Below are positions 23,009 through 30,747 of a stretch of 34,497 nt of DNA, piece by piece (positions within the stretch are counted from its first letter, which is position 1; each line of letters opens with the position of its first letter). Source of the DNA: Bacteroidales bacterium (GTDB lineage: Bacteria > Bacteroidota > Bacteroidia > Bacteroidales > UBA7960); NCBI GenBank assembly GCA_019429365.1, contig JAHYJD010000030.1, positions 1 through 34,497 of the forward strand, given 5' to 3'. Under the pieces are notes generated by a model. It saw only the letters and a list, made by a program, of their open reading frames with translations, ran no database searches and had not been told where the DNA came from. Position numbers and translations under genes: made by a program.

Positions 23009-23070
23009 GGACCCTCCCCCATCCCCTCCCTACACTTAGGGAGGGGTGCCCGAAGGGCGGGGTGGGTTCA
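23009..23070. repeat. REP-like GC-rich palindrome with three stems
   Basis: The inner stem is perfect: CCCCTCCCTA (23023-23032) with TAGGGAGGGG (23037-23046). A second small hairpin GCCC-GAA-GGGC follows (23048-23058). The outer arms ACCCTCCCC (23011-23019) and GGGGTGGGT (23059-23067) pair with one mismatch, so the whole folds as a three-way junction. It lies between the convergent phosphodiester glycosidase and FAD oxidoreductase genes. Similar GGGAGGGG/GGGCGGGGTGGG elements are, to my knowledge, frequent between genes in Bacteroidota; copy number here is not visible. It may also stop transcription from both sides. Confidence 0.6.
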
Positions 23071-23080
23071 TTAATTACTA

Positions 23081-25897
23081 TTAAGTTGGCCGAGGTTGGG
23101 TAACCTGATCAACCAGATAGAATATGGAGCGGTATGGAATGCCTGCCTGTGTTGACAGCCCGATTTCGCAGGTGCGGCTAGTACTGTATCCGTTTTTTGC
23201 ATCAGCAGGCAATTGGTCTTTCAGGTGGCGCAGGGCCGATTGGTTAAGCGCTGGATGAGTAAACCCGCGGTCGCCAGCCCAACCGCAACAGCCAACCTGG
23301 TCGGGCACCACCACATCGCGGGCACACATCCGGGCCAGCTTTTCCAACTCCTTTTCAAGACCCATTTTTGTGGTACTGCAAGTGGCATGCACGGTGATTT
23401 TTTCATCCAGCGGCCTGAAATCCAGTCTCGGAACAAGGTATTTCAAGCTGAATGCTATAGGTTCTAATAGTTCAAGATGTTCCGAAAGGGTTTCTTTCAT
23501 ATGCAACAGGCAGGGGCTCATTTCGCAAAGAATGGGAAGCTTCCCGTTTTCTGATGCTTTAAATAGTGCCGTTTCCAGCTCCATGGCCTTGTGTTTTCCT
23601 TCGGCCTTAAAGCCCTTGCTCGAAAAAGCCATGCCGCAACATAGGTTGTTTAATCCTTCGGGGAGCACCACTTCATAGCCCGCCTTGGTAATTAGTGCAA
23701 TGGTTTTCTGCACCAGGGCCTCCTTTTCATTATCGCCGGGCGAAAGCCCGAAAGTACGGTTGATACAGGTGGGGAAATAAACTATTTTGCCATTCGGGGC
23801 TGCGGATTTGGTTAATTTCACTGGAGGCGCCCCCTTTGGCATATTGGCATTCCAAACCGGGGTGCCGATTAAGCGATGGAAAAACCGGGTGAACCCAACC
23901 AATATTCCGCTGCCCAATACGTTTTGCTTTGCGTATCCCACATTGAGGAAAAACCTAAGAAATGCCGTGACTCCGGCCATATTTCGGCCAATGAACCGGG
24001 CCACCCTTCGGCTGAAAGCCCCGTTATTCTTAAATCGTAAATCTTTGACCAAGGTGCCTGTGTTGATGTCCACAGGGCAGTTAAGCGCGCAAAGCCCATC
24101 GGTGGCACAGGTGGCATCGCCCTGGTATTTAAAGGCTTTCGACAGATTTCGGTATTCACTTCCAAAATTGTTTTTGATTGCCAGTTCATGCAACCTGCGA
24201 TAGATCACAATGCGCTGCCTGGGGGTCAGGGTTAGGTCTTTTGATGGACAGGCAGGCTCACAAAAACCGCATTCTATGCACTGGTTGATCAGTTCGTGCG
24301 AAGCTGGCATGGGCTTCAGGTTGACCAGATGGATTTGCGGGTCTTCGTTGATTAGCACCCCGGGATTAAGAATGCCTTTTGGATCGATGATCTGCTTAAT
24401 GCTTTTCATCACCTGGTAAATGTCTTCGCCCCATTCTCTGGCAACAAAGGGTGCCATATTGCGGCCGGTGCCGTGCTCGGCCTTCAGGCTTCCATCGAAC
24501 TTCAGGGTAAGTTTCGCCAGTTCTTCCATAAAGCGCTCATAGTGCTTTACTTCTTCCGGGTCTGAAAAGTCGGGAAAGATGACAAAGTGAATGTTGCCAT
24601 CGAGCAAATGCCCCCAGATGACATAGCCCGGGTAGTCGAACTTTTCAACGAGTTTCTTCAGCGCCGAAAGCGCATCGGCCAGCACATCGGCCCTGAAGGC
24701 AATATCTTCTATGATACAGGCCGTTCCGGGCGCACGCCCCGAAGCGGCAGAGGTGAACAGGCCTTCGCGCACCCGCCAAAGCATGGCATAGGTTTCGGCA
24801 TCTGTGGTAAACTCCATTGGATAAACAGTGGGAATCTCCTTTAAGCCTGTCTCAATATCTTCAATCTGTTTTTTCAAAGTTTCAAGGTCAGATGCCGAAG
24901 TATCGATCAGCAAAGCCACGTGCTCCGGATTAAGCTCTTTCAGTACCTTGGGCATACCGGGCTTATCAGCAACGGCTTGCAGGGCATTGTAATCCATGAG
25001 CTCGGCAGCGCTTACCTGGCAATTACGCAAAGGTATTATGGCCTGGCAGGCATAGCTGATATTTGGAAAAAACATTAGCGAAGTGGCCTTGAGTGGCAGG
25101 TTGGGAACGGTTTCGAAGGTCACCTCCGAAATAAAGCCCAAGGTTCCCTCTGAGCCTATCATCAAATGTTCCAGGATATTAATGGGGTCTTCAAAATCGA
25201 TCAGCGAATTGACACCATAGCCACAGGTGTTTTTCAGCTGGTACTTGTGGCTGATCTTTTCGCGCATGGCCTGATTACCCTTCACAGCCTCTGATAATTG
25301 CTCCAGTGCGTTGAGCAGGGCTGCATGGGATTTGCAGAAAGCATCCCGGCTTTCTTGCTTGCGGGTGTCGAGCATGGTGCCATCGGCCATGACCAGTCGC
25401 ATGCCACGAATAGTGTTATAACTGTTGTACTTAATGCCATAGCTTGATCCGCTGGCGTTGTTGGCTACAATACCGCTGATGCGTGCTGAGTTGATGGATG
25501 CAGGGCTTGGGCCAAGTTTTCGACCAAAACGGGCCAGCCTACGGTTGGCCAGTCCGCCAGTCAGGCCACATTCAAAGGTGGCAAGTAAGCCATCGTCCGA
25601 GATCCTACTTTTGGAATACAGGTCGCCGATCTCCAATAGCACCGAGTCGGTTATGGTCTGTCCGCTCAGACTGGTTCCGCCAGCTTTGAAGGTAATGGGA
25701 ATGCCTGCCGAGTAGCAGGCTTTTATTACAAAAACGGCTTCCTGTTCTGATTCAACACGCACGGCAAGTTGTGGAATCAAGCGGTAGAAGCTGGCATCGG
25801 TTCCCTTGCTAAGCAAATCAACTTGCCGGGAATAAACCCGCGAAGCACCAAGCTCGCTTTTAAGCAAATTCGAAAGGTCTCTAATTTTCTTTTCCAT
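23081..25897 (-). CDS. FAD/Fe-S D-lactate (D-2-hydroxyacid) dehydrogenase, GlcD-GlcF-type fusion
   Basis: This 938-aa enzyme should oxidise a D-2-hydroxyacid such as D-lactate and pass electrons through Fe-S clusters to a membrane or soluble acceptor. Order: FAD-binding type 4 (PCMH) domain (~38-180; FKAGGTSLSGQ); FAD-linked oxidase C-terminal domain (~260-515; IWGHLLDGNIHF, KAEHGTGRNMAP); a ferredoxin-like domain with C540/C543/C546/C550 and a second CxxDGxCxxxCP motif (C597, Asp600, C603, C607); and a two-CCG-repeat region (NLCCGMAF at 752-759, GCCGWAGDRG at 869-878), as in GlpC/HdrB/GlcF. The family includes Dld-II and YdiJ; D-2-hydroxyglutarate is an alternative substrate. Asp in the second motif is common in relatives, as I recall. 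It is divergent from NamZ, next to a peptidoglycan salvage cluster that could release D-lactate. Confidence 0.86.
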   Translation of the reverse strand: MEKKIRDLSNLLKSELGASRVYSRQVDLLSKGTDASFYRLIPQLAVRVESEQEAVFVIKACYSAGIPITFKAGGTSLSGQTITDSVLLEIGDLYSKSRISDDGLLATFECGLTGGLANRRLARFGRKLGPSPASINSARISGIVANNASGSSYGIKYNSYNTIRGMRLVMADGTMLDTRKQESRDAFCKSHAALLNALEQLSEAVKGNQAMREKISHKYQLKNTCGYGVNSLIDFEDPINILEHLMIGSEGTLGFISEVTFETVPNLPLKATSLMFFPNISYACQAIIPLRNCQVSAAELMDYNALQAVADKPGMPKVLKELNPEHVALLIDTSASDLETLKKQIEDIETGLKEIPTVYPMEFTTDAETYAMLWRVREGLFTSAASGRAPGTACIIEDIAFRADVLADALSALKKLVEKFDYPGYVIWGHLLDGNIHFVIFPDFSDPEEVKHYERFMEELAKLTLKFDGSLKAEHGTGRNMAPFVAREWGEDIYQVMKSIKQIIDPKGILNPGVLINEDPQIHLVNLKPMPASHELINQCIECGFCEPACPSKDLTLTPRQRIVIYRRLHELAIKNNFGSEYRNLSKAFKYQGDATCATDGLCALNCPVDINTGTLVKDLRFKNNGAFSRRVARFIGRNMAGVTAFLRFFLNVGYAKQNVLGSGILVGFTRFFHRLIGTPVWNANMPKGAPPVKLTKSAAPNGKIVYFPTCINRTFGLSPGDNEKEALVQKTIALITKAGYEVVLPEGLNNLCCGMAFSSKGFKAEGKHKAMELETALFKASENGKLPILCEMSPCLLHMKETLSEHLELLEPIAFSLKYLVPRLDFRPLDEKITVHATCSTTKMGLEKELEKLARMCARDVVVPDQVGCCGWAGDRGFTHPALNQSALRHLKDQLPADAKNGYSTSRTCEIGLSTQAGIPYRSIFYLVDQVTQPRPT

Positions 25898-25963
25898 GAA
25901 AATGGACTTTTAAAAGAAACACAAAGCACTTTTGTTAACCCAATAAAAGGCCGTAAAATTTTG

Positions 25964-25971
25964 TAGTTTTG
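25964..25971 (+). promoter_or_regulatory. -7 promoter element for namZ
   Basis: TAGTTTTG matches TAnnTTTG exactly, 52 nt upstream of the namZ ATG. The upstream TTTG at 25931-25934 is too far (29 nt) for a -33 partner. On the other strand a TAACTTTG box (25996-26003) could serve the divergent dehydrogenase gene, with a leader of ~90 nt. Confidence 0.4.
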
Positions 25972-26023
25972 CTTTACAGAAGCCCTTGAATGAACCAAAG
26001 TTAGCACATAAATCAAACGAACC

Positions 26024-27253
26024 ATGAAGAAAGGCTATATTTCAATTTTGCTGTTATTTGGTTGCATTTTAACTTATGCCCAAGTGAAACCCGGCATTGA
26101 TGTATTGCGCGAAAAAGGATTTGAATCCCTTCTTGGGAAACGCGTGGGACTTATCACCAATCCAACGGGTGTTGACCGTCATCTTCGCTCCACCATTGAT
26201 ATTCTGCATGAAGCCCCGGGCGTTGAGCTGGTTGCCTTATACGGCCCCGAGCACGGTGTACGCGGCGAATACCCCGCCGGGGAGCTGATCGACAACAAAC
26301 TGGATCCTGAAACGGGGATTCCCATGTTCAGCCTGTACGGCCACACCCGCAAGCCCACTTCCGAAATGCTCAAAGGTGTGGACGTGCTGGTTTACGACAT
26401 TCAGGATATTGGCTCACGCTCATACACCTACATTAGCACCCTTGGCCTGGCCATGGAAGCCGCCGCCGAGAACAACATTGAGTTTGTGTTGCTCGACCGC
26501 CCCAATCCGTTGGGTGGCCATAAGTTTGAAGGCCCGCTTGTGCAGCCCGGTTTCATTTCGTTCGTGAGCCAGTTCCCGATTCCTTATGTGCATGGCTTTA
26601 CGGTGGGCGAACTGGCACATTTCCTGAACGAAGAAGGTTTGCTTGCCAATGGCGTGAAATGCAAGCTTACCGTAATAGAAATGCAGGGCTGGAACCGGCA
26701 GATGCTTTTCGAAGACACCGGCCTGCACTGGGTGCCCTCCTCGCCGCACATTCCCCATACCCACTCGGCTTACTTCTACCCAATCTCCGGTATCCTGGGC
26801 GAACTGTACGTGATCAACATCGGGGTGGGCTACACCCTACCGTTCCAGACCTTTGCCATTGACTGGATCACCAATGCCGGGGAGTTAAGCAGGCGGTTAA
26901 ACCAGCTGAAAATTCCCGGGGTCATTTTCAGGCCCACTCACTACAGGGCATACTATACCGACATGAAAGACAAAATGTTGCACGGAGTGCAGGTGCACCT
27001 TACCGATGTGCACAAGGCACCGCTCTCGCTTATTCAGTTTTATGTGTTGCAGGAGCTAAAAAAGATGCACCCCGAAAAGAACGTGTTCGACCTTTGCAAC
27101 CCCAGCCGCCACGACATGTTCGACAAGGTGTGCGGTACCGACAAGATCCGCAAAACCTTCGAAAAACGTTTCATGGTTGAAGACATTCTCCCGCTCTGGA
27201 CAAAAGATGTTCCGGCCTTTATGAAAAAAGCGGAAAAGTATTTTCTGTATTAA
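26024..27253 (+). CDS. namZ: Exo-beta-N-acetylmuramidase NamZ (DUF1343)
   Basis: NamZ removes single MurNAc units from the non-reducing ends of peptidoglycan chains; this activity is established for family members from Bacillus subtilis and Tannerella forsythia. The protein is 409 aa, a normal length. A signal peptide (MKKGYISILLLFGCILTYAQ) places it in the periplasm or outside; Cys14 makes a weak lipobox possible. Family motifs are visible: KRVGLITNPTGVDR (39-52), LYGPEHGVRGEYPAGE with GPEHG at 74-78, YDIQDIGSRSYTYI, LLDRPNPLGG, and a C-terminal DUF1343 domain. It is divergent from a D-lactate-dehydrogenase-type gene and convergent with an operon holding AmpG-like, SpoIID and amidase-like genes, which supports a wall-salvage role. 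MurNAc kinase and murQ are not in the window. Confidence 0.9.
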   Translation: MKKGYISILLLFGCILTYAQVKPGIDVLREKGFESLLGKRVGLITNPTGVDRHLRSTIDILHEAPGVELVALYGPEHGVRGEYPAGELIDNKLDPETGIPMFSLYGHTRKPTSEMLKGVDVLVYDIQDIGSRSYTYISTLGLAMEAAAENNIEFVLLDRPNPLGGHKFEGPLVQPGFISFVSQFPIPYVHGFTVGELAHFLNEEGLLANGVKCKLTVIEMQGWNRQMLFEDTGLHWVPSSPHIPHTHSAYFYPISGILGELYVINIGVGYTLPFQTFAIDWITNAGELSRRLNQLKIPGVIFRPTHYRAYYTDMKDKMLHGVQVHLTDVHKAPLSLIQFYVLQELKKMHPEKNVFDLCNPSRHDMFDKVCGTDKIRKTFEKRFMVEDILPLWTKDVPAFMKKAEKYFLY

Positions 27254-27318
27254 GTCTTGCAAACCAAAACAGGCCGAATTTTATAAGTTTGGTTATATTG
27301 TTTTCCGGTATAAATTGA

Positions 27319-27460
27319 CGGGATTCCTCACTTCGTCGGAATGACAGGCCTTTTAAGGGTATTTTAGGGGGGTGTGGCGGCTTCGCCGCTGCCACACCTC
27401 CCTACTTATACTGCTAACGATCTGTCATTCCGATCCCGCACTTGCGGGAGAGGAATCCCG
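27319..27460. repeat. Composite inverted repeat (about 140 bp) with internal hairpin
   Basis: Left arm 27319-27347 (CGGGATTCCTC...GGAATGACAG) and right arm 27422-27460 (CTGTCATTCC...GAGGAATCCCG) are inverted copies, the right one enlarged by a CCCGCACTTGCGGG palindrome. Between them, 27367-27402 forms a strong hairpin (GGTGTGGC/GCCACACC with a CTTCG loop). It separates convergent namZ and the permease gene. The arm sequence resembles small dispersed repeats that I recall from many Bacteroidota genomes. No transposase is present and target-site duplications are not obvious, so MITE or REP type is open. It could act as a two-way terminator. Confidence 0.65.
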
Positions 27461-27530
27461 AACCCATTATTTTAAGAGTTAAATTTTTTGTCGCACAATA
27501 GTGGTTTGGTTATAAATTTAGGCCAGCTAA

Positions 27531-29390
27531 TTACTCCTGCCCTTCTTCTTTTTTCTTAATGCCGAAGCCCTTTTCAATCTTAAGGAAGTGGAGCACCAGG
27601 AAGCCCGGAAGGGTACAGATCATAACCCAGATAAAGAAATTCTGGTAGCCTATGATCTCTTGCAGCCAGCCAGAGAACATGCCCGGAATCATCATACCCA
27701 AGGCCATAAAGCCGGTGCAAATGGCAAAGTGGGCGGTTTTGTGCTTGCCTTCGGCAAAGTAGATCATAAACAGCATATAAGCGGTAAACCCGAATCCATA
27801 ACCAAACTGTTCAATGGCCACTGATCCGGCGATGAGCCAGAACTCCGTGGGGGTGGCATACGACAGGTAAACGTACATGAGGTTGGGCAGGTTAATGGCA
27901 AAGGTCATGGGCAGTATCCAGAATTTCAGTCCTTTTTGGGAGGCCATCATACCACCCAAAATGCCGCCCAGGGTTAGGGCCAATATGCCAATGGTGCCAT
28001 AAATAAGACCTACATCGCCGGTTGTAAGCCCCAAGCCGCCGATCTCGCGGGCATCCAAAAGGAAGGGAGAAGCCAATTTCACCAATTGCGCTTCACCTAG
28101 GCGAAAGAGCAGCAGAAAGGCCAATGCAGCCCCAATGTTTGGCTTGCGGAAAAATGAACCAAACGTCTGGAAAAATTCGGTAAAGGCATTTTGCCCATCC
28201 CCCTGCACTATGGCCTTATCTGTGGCGGGACGCGGCAGGATAAAGCGGTGATAAACAAAGAATAAAAGGAACAATCCTGCCAGCACAAAAAAGGTGATGG
28301 ACCAGGCCAGGGGTATATTCCCGGAACGGCCTTCAAAAAAAGCTTCGGCCGGACGATCGAGCTTTCGGTCCACCTGAATGGCAATCCAGGCCGTTTGGCT
28401 CCAGTTGTTTTCATTGAATGCGAGCCGGTCGCCCTGTATCATGCGAATGCTGGCATCGCCACGGCGAAACCTTGAGTTCAAGATAATTTCCTTACCCGCT
28501 TCGGGCGGTGCAGAAAGGGTAATGCCAATAAGGCCAATGTTACCCTGCATGGCTTCAAGGTTCAGGTCGGGCCCGCTGTCACGCCGGAAGCGCGCGCGAA
28601 GATAATTGGCCAAAGGATCGGAAACATTGCGCGAGAAACGAGACGGTTTTTTGGCTTCAGCAGCTTGTTCAGGCAAAACAAAGCCGTTCTCCAGGTTCTG
28701 ATCGGCAACCCATTTTCTTAAAGAATCGGCTGTCTCTTTCGTAATATTTTCGGTTGATAGTTTAAGCGTTTCGGCAGAAACAAAAAAAGTAAGCTCATCG
28801 GTTTCAACTTCGCTAACAGGTTGGGCAAATTCGGTGATCAGAGCGGCAGAAGGGCTGGCTTCAATGTTAAACTGCACGGGCTCCTGCCCTGTGAATACTT
28901 CAAAAAAGCCGGCCAGGATAATGAGCAGGCCCTGGCCCGTGATCATGGCAAAGCGGTAAAAGGTGCTTCGTATCCCCACGAAGTAGGCCTGTTCATGCTC
29001 CTTCAGGCCCAGCATGTAAAAGCCATCGGCGGCAATATCGTGGGTGGCCGAGCTGAAGGCCAGCAGCCAGAAAAAAGCCAGGGTATATTGAAAGAATCCC
29101 GGCAAGGGCGTGGTAAAGGCCACACCCGCCAGGCCTGCACCAACTATCAACTGCATGGCCACAATCCACCATCGTTTGGTCTTGAACAGGTCAACTATGG
29201 GGCTCCAGAGCGGCTTAATGACCCAGGGCAGATAAAGCCAGCTGGTGTAAAGCGCAATGTCGGTATTTGATATGCCAAGGCGCTTGTACATGATCACCGA
29301 CACGGTCATTACCACCACGTAGGGTATTCCCTGCGCATAATACAGGGTGGGTATCCATGCCCAGGGCGAGCGTTTTGTTTCCTTTGCCAT
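27531..29390 (-). CDS. AmpG-like MFS permease with large periplasmic insert
   Basis: This inner-membrane transporter is related to AmpG, which imports GlcNAc-anhydroMurNAc and its peptides for wall recycling. It has 619 aa, against ~430-490 for typical AmpG. Twelve hydrophobic segments are plausible: five at ~10-36, 44-66, 74-92, 98-128 and 145-167, then seven from ~358 on. The AmpG-like start WIPTLYYAQGIPY (13-24), YKRLGISNTDIALYTS and ATHDIAADGFY (116-125) are well preserved. Residues ~168-358 form a polar, non-membrane stretch between segments 5 and 6, which in a standard MFS topology faces the periplasm. It is the last gene of the operon, 19 bp after the SpoIID gene, and ends before the composite repeat. 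The substrate is inferred from family and neighbours. Confidence 0.85.
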   Translation of the reverse strand: MAKETKRSPWAWIPTLYYAQGIPYVVVMTVSVIMYKRLGISNTDIALYTSWLYLPWVIKPLWSPIVDLFKTKRWWIVAMQLIVGAGLAGVAFTTPLPGFFQYTLAFFWLLAFSSATHDIAADGFYMLGLKEHEQAYFVGIRSTFYRFAMITGQGLLIILAGFFEVFTGQEPVQFNIEASPSAALITEFAQPVSEVETDELTFFVSAETLKLSTENITKETADSLRKWVADQNLENGFVLPEQAAEAKKPSRFSRNVSDPLANYLRARFRRDSGPDLNLEAMQGNIGLIGITLSAPPEAGKEIILNSRFRRGDASIRMIQGDRLAFNENNWSQTAWIAIQVDRKLDRPAEAFFEGRSGNIPLAWSITFFVLAGLFLLFFVYHRFILPRPATDKAIVQGDGQNAFTEFFQTFGSFFRKPNIGAALAFLLLFRLGEAQLVKLASPFLLDAREIGGLGLTTGDVGLIYGTIGILALTLGGILGGMMASQKGLKFWILPMTFAINLPNLMYVYLSYATPTEFWLIAGSVAIEQFGYGFGFTAYMLFMIYFAEGKHKTAHFAICTGFMALGMMIPGMFSGWLQEIIGYQNFFIWVMICTLPGFLVLHFLKIEKGFGIKKKEEGQE

Positions 29391-29409
29391 TGCGTTTTGG
29401 TTTGGTTGA

Positions 29410-30744
29410 TTAATAAAGTTTGGTCAGTTCGGCCCCTTTAAAATAGTGGGCAAGGATGGCCTGGTAATCATAGCCTTTGTCGCCCATAACGGCGGCACCG
29501 ATCTGGCACAGCCCAGCCCCATGACCCCAGCCTGCGCCTTTCAGGGTAAAGGATTGGGGAATGCCATCCTTTAAATCGTTCTTTTCGGCTACAAAAGCAG
29601 CACTGTAAAGGTGCGAGGCAGAAAAGGCCTTGCGGATTTCCAGTTCCTTGCCAATGATCATATTACCTTTGGTTCCTTTGATCCGCAGTTTTACCAGCCT
29701 GCCCGAAACGCCACGCTCAACGGGAATCAGATCAAGCACTTCACCCACATCAACATTTACGCGGGTGCGAAGCAAATCCTGCATGCGTTGCTGGCTCAGG
29801 GTAACTTCCCAGCGGTAAAAGTCGAAGGTTTCCTGGTCGTAGTCTTTCAGCACCTGCGACAGGATCACCTTATCCCGGGTGTTGCAGAATGCCGGTGGGT
29901 TGCCAAGTATCCACTGTTGCGATGCCGTTTCTTTTGTAAGGTCGGTGTCAAATCCGGCGGGCGGCTCTGCGTTATCAATCACCATATCGAGATAAGGGTG
30001 CTTAACAGGCTCCCATACATTTTCGAAGCGTTCGCTTATGCCGCCGCAGCACTTTGAGTAGCGGGCATCACAAACCTTTTCCTGGTATGTGAGCACCTGC
30101 CCGCGGGTCATCTCAATGGCTTCTTCCACCGCCTTGCGCGTAACGTTGGTAATGCCCTGGTAACGCTGGCAGTGATCGTCGGCACACACATCGAAATGGA
30201 GGTGATCTTCGCGGTCGTACCAGCGGATGCGCTCGCCGGGGCCATCGAGCGAAGAAACATATTTGCCTTTGGTCTTCAGCTGCTGGCCCTTTTCAATCTG
30301 TGCCAGCAGCCAGCTACGCGAAATGACCGCATGGGCCTTCAGCAAGTCGGGCGAAGAGGTGGGGCTCATTTCGGAGGAAATCACGCTGGTAAGATAATCT
30401 TCAAGGCTGATGACATTGATGGCGGTCAGGTGCCCGGGTTCATTTATGATCTCCAGGCTGCCCTTAAAACGCTGATCCTGCTTGCGTTCCCAGTGAAAGT
30501 TTATGCCAATGGTTACATCCATCAGGTCGAAGCTGGCGGTGTAATAATCTATGGGTTCGAAAAGCACCGGCCATTGGGCATCAACAACTTGGCCTTCAAA
30601 GAGCAGGTGTGGTTTGCCATCCATAATTTGCACACTGCCATGGCCTTCAAAAATTTCGCCGGAAGGCAAATGCCTGTATTTCCCGTTAAGGCAAAACGTC
30701 ACTTCGGGGGCAAAGAGAATACCGACTTTTATTACTGGATCCAT
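29410..30744 (-). CDS. SpoIID/LytB-domain protein without signal peptide
   Basis: SpoIID-type domains cut or bind peptidoglycan glycan strands; sporulation SpoIID is a lytic transglycosylase. This copy is 444 aa. The SpoIID core starts near residue 105 (INVISLEDYLTSVISSEMSP) with the expected catalytic Glu125. A CADDHCQRYQG motif (C187, C192) fits the zinc/structural site, and GAGWGHGAGLCQIGA (403-417) is the classic C-terminal signature. Residues 1-100 are a beta-rich leader region. No signal peptide or membrane helix is present, and an in-frame TGA two codons upstream rules out an extension, so the protein seems cytoplasmic unless exported another way. It starts 3 bp after the DUF4922 gene in the same frame. 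It may process imported muropeptides rather than the sacculus. Confidence 0.86.
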   Translation of the reverse strand: MDPVIKVGILFAPEVTFCLNGKYRHLPSGEIFEGHGSVQIMDGKPHLLFEGQVVDAQWPVLFEPIDYYTASFDLMDVTIGINFHWERKQDQRFKGSLEIINEPGHLTAINVISLEDYLTSVISSEMSPTSSPDLLKAHAVISRSWLLAQIEKGQQLKTKGKYVSSLDGPGERIRWYDREDHLHFDVCADDHCQRYQGITNVTRKAVEEAIEMTRGQVLTYQEKVCDARYSKCCGGISERFENVWEPVKHPYLDMVIDNAEPPAGFDTDLTKETASQQWILGNPPAFCNTRDKVILSQVLKDYDQETFDFYRWEVTLSQQRMQDLLRTRVNVDVGEVLDLIPVERGVSGRLVKLRIKGTKGNMIIGKELEIRKAFSASHLYSAAFVAEKNDLKDGIPQSFTLKGAGWGHGAGLCQIGAAVMGDKGYDYQAILAHYFKGAELTKLY

Positions 30745-30747
30745 CGG

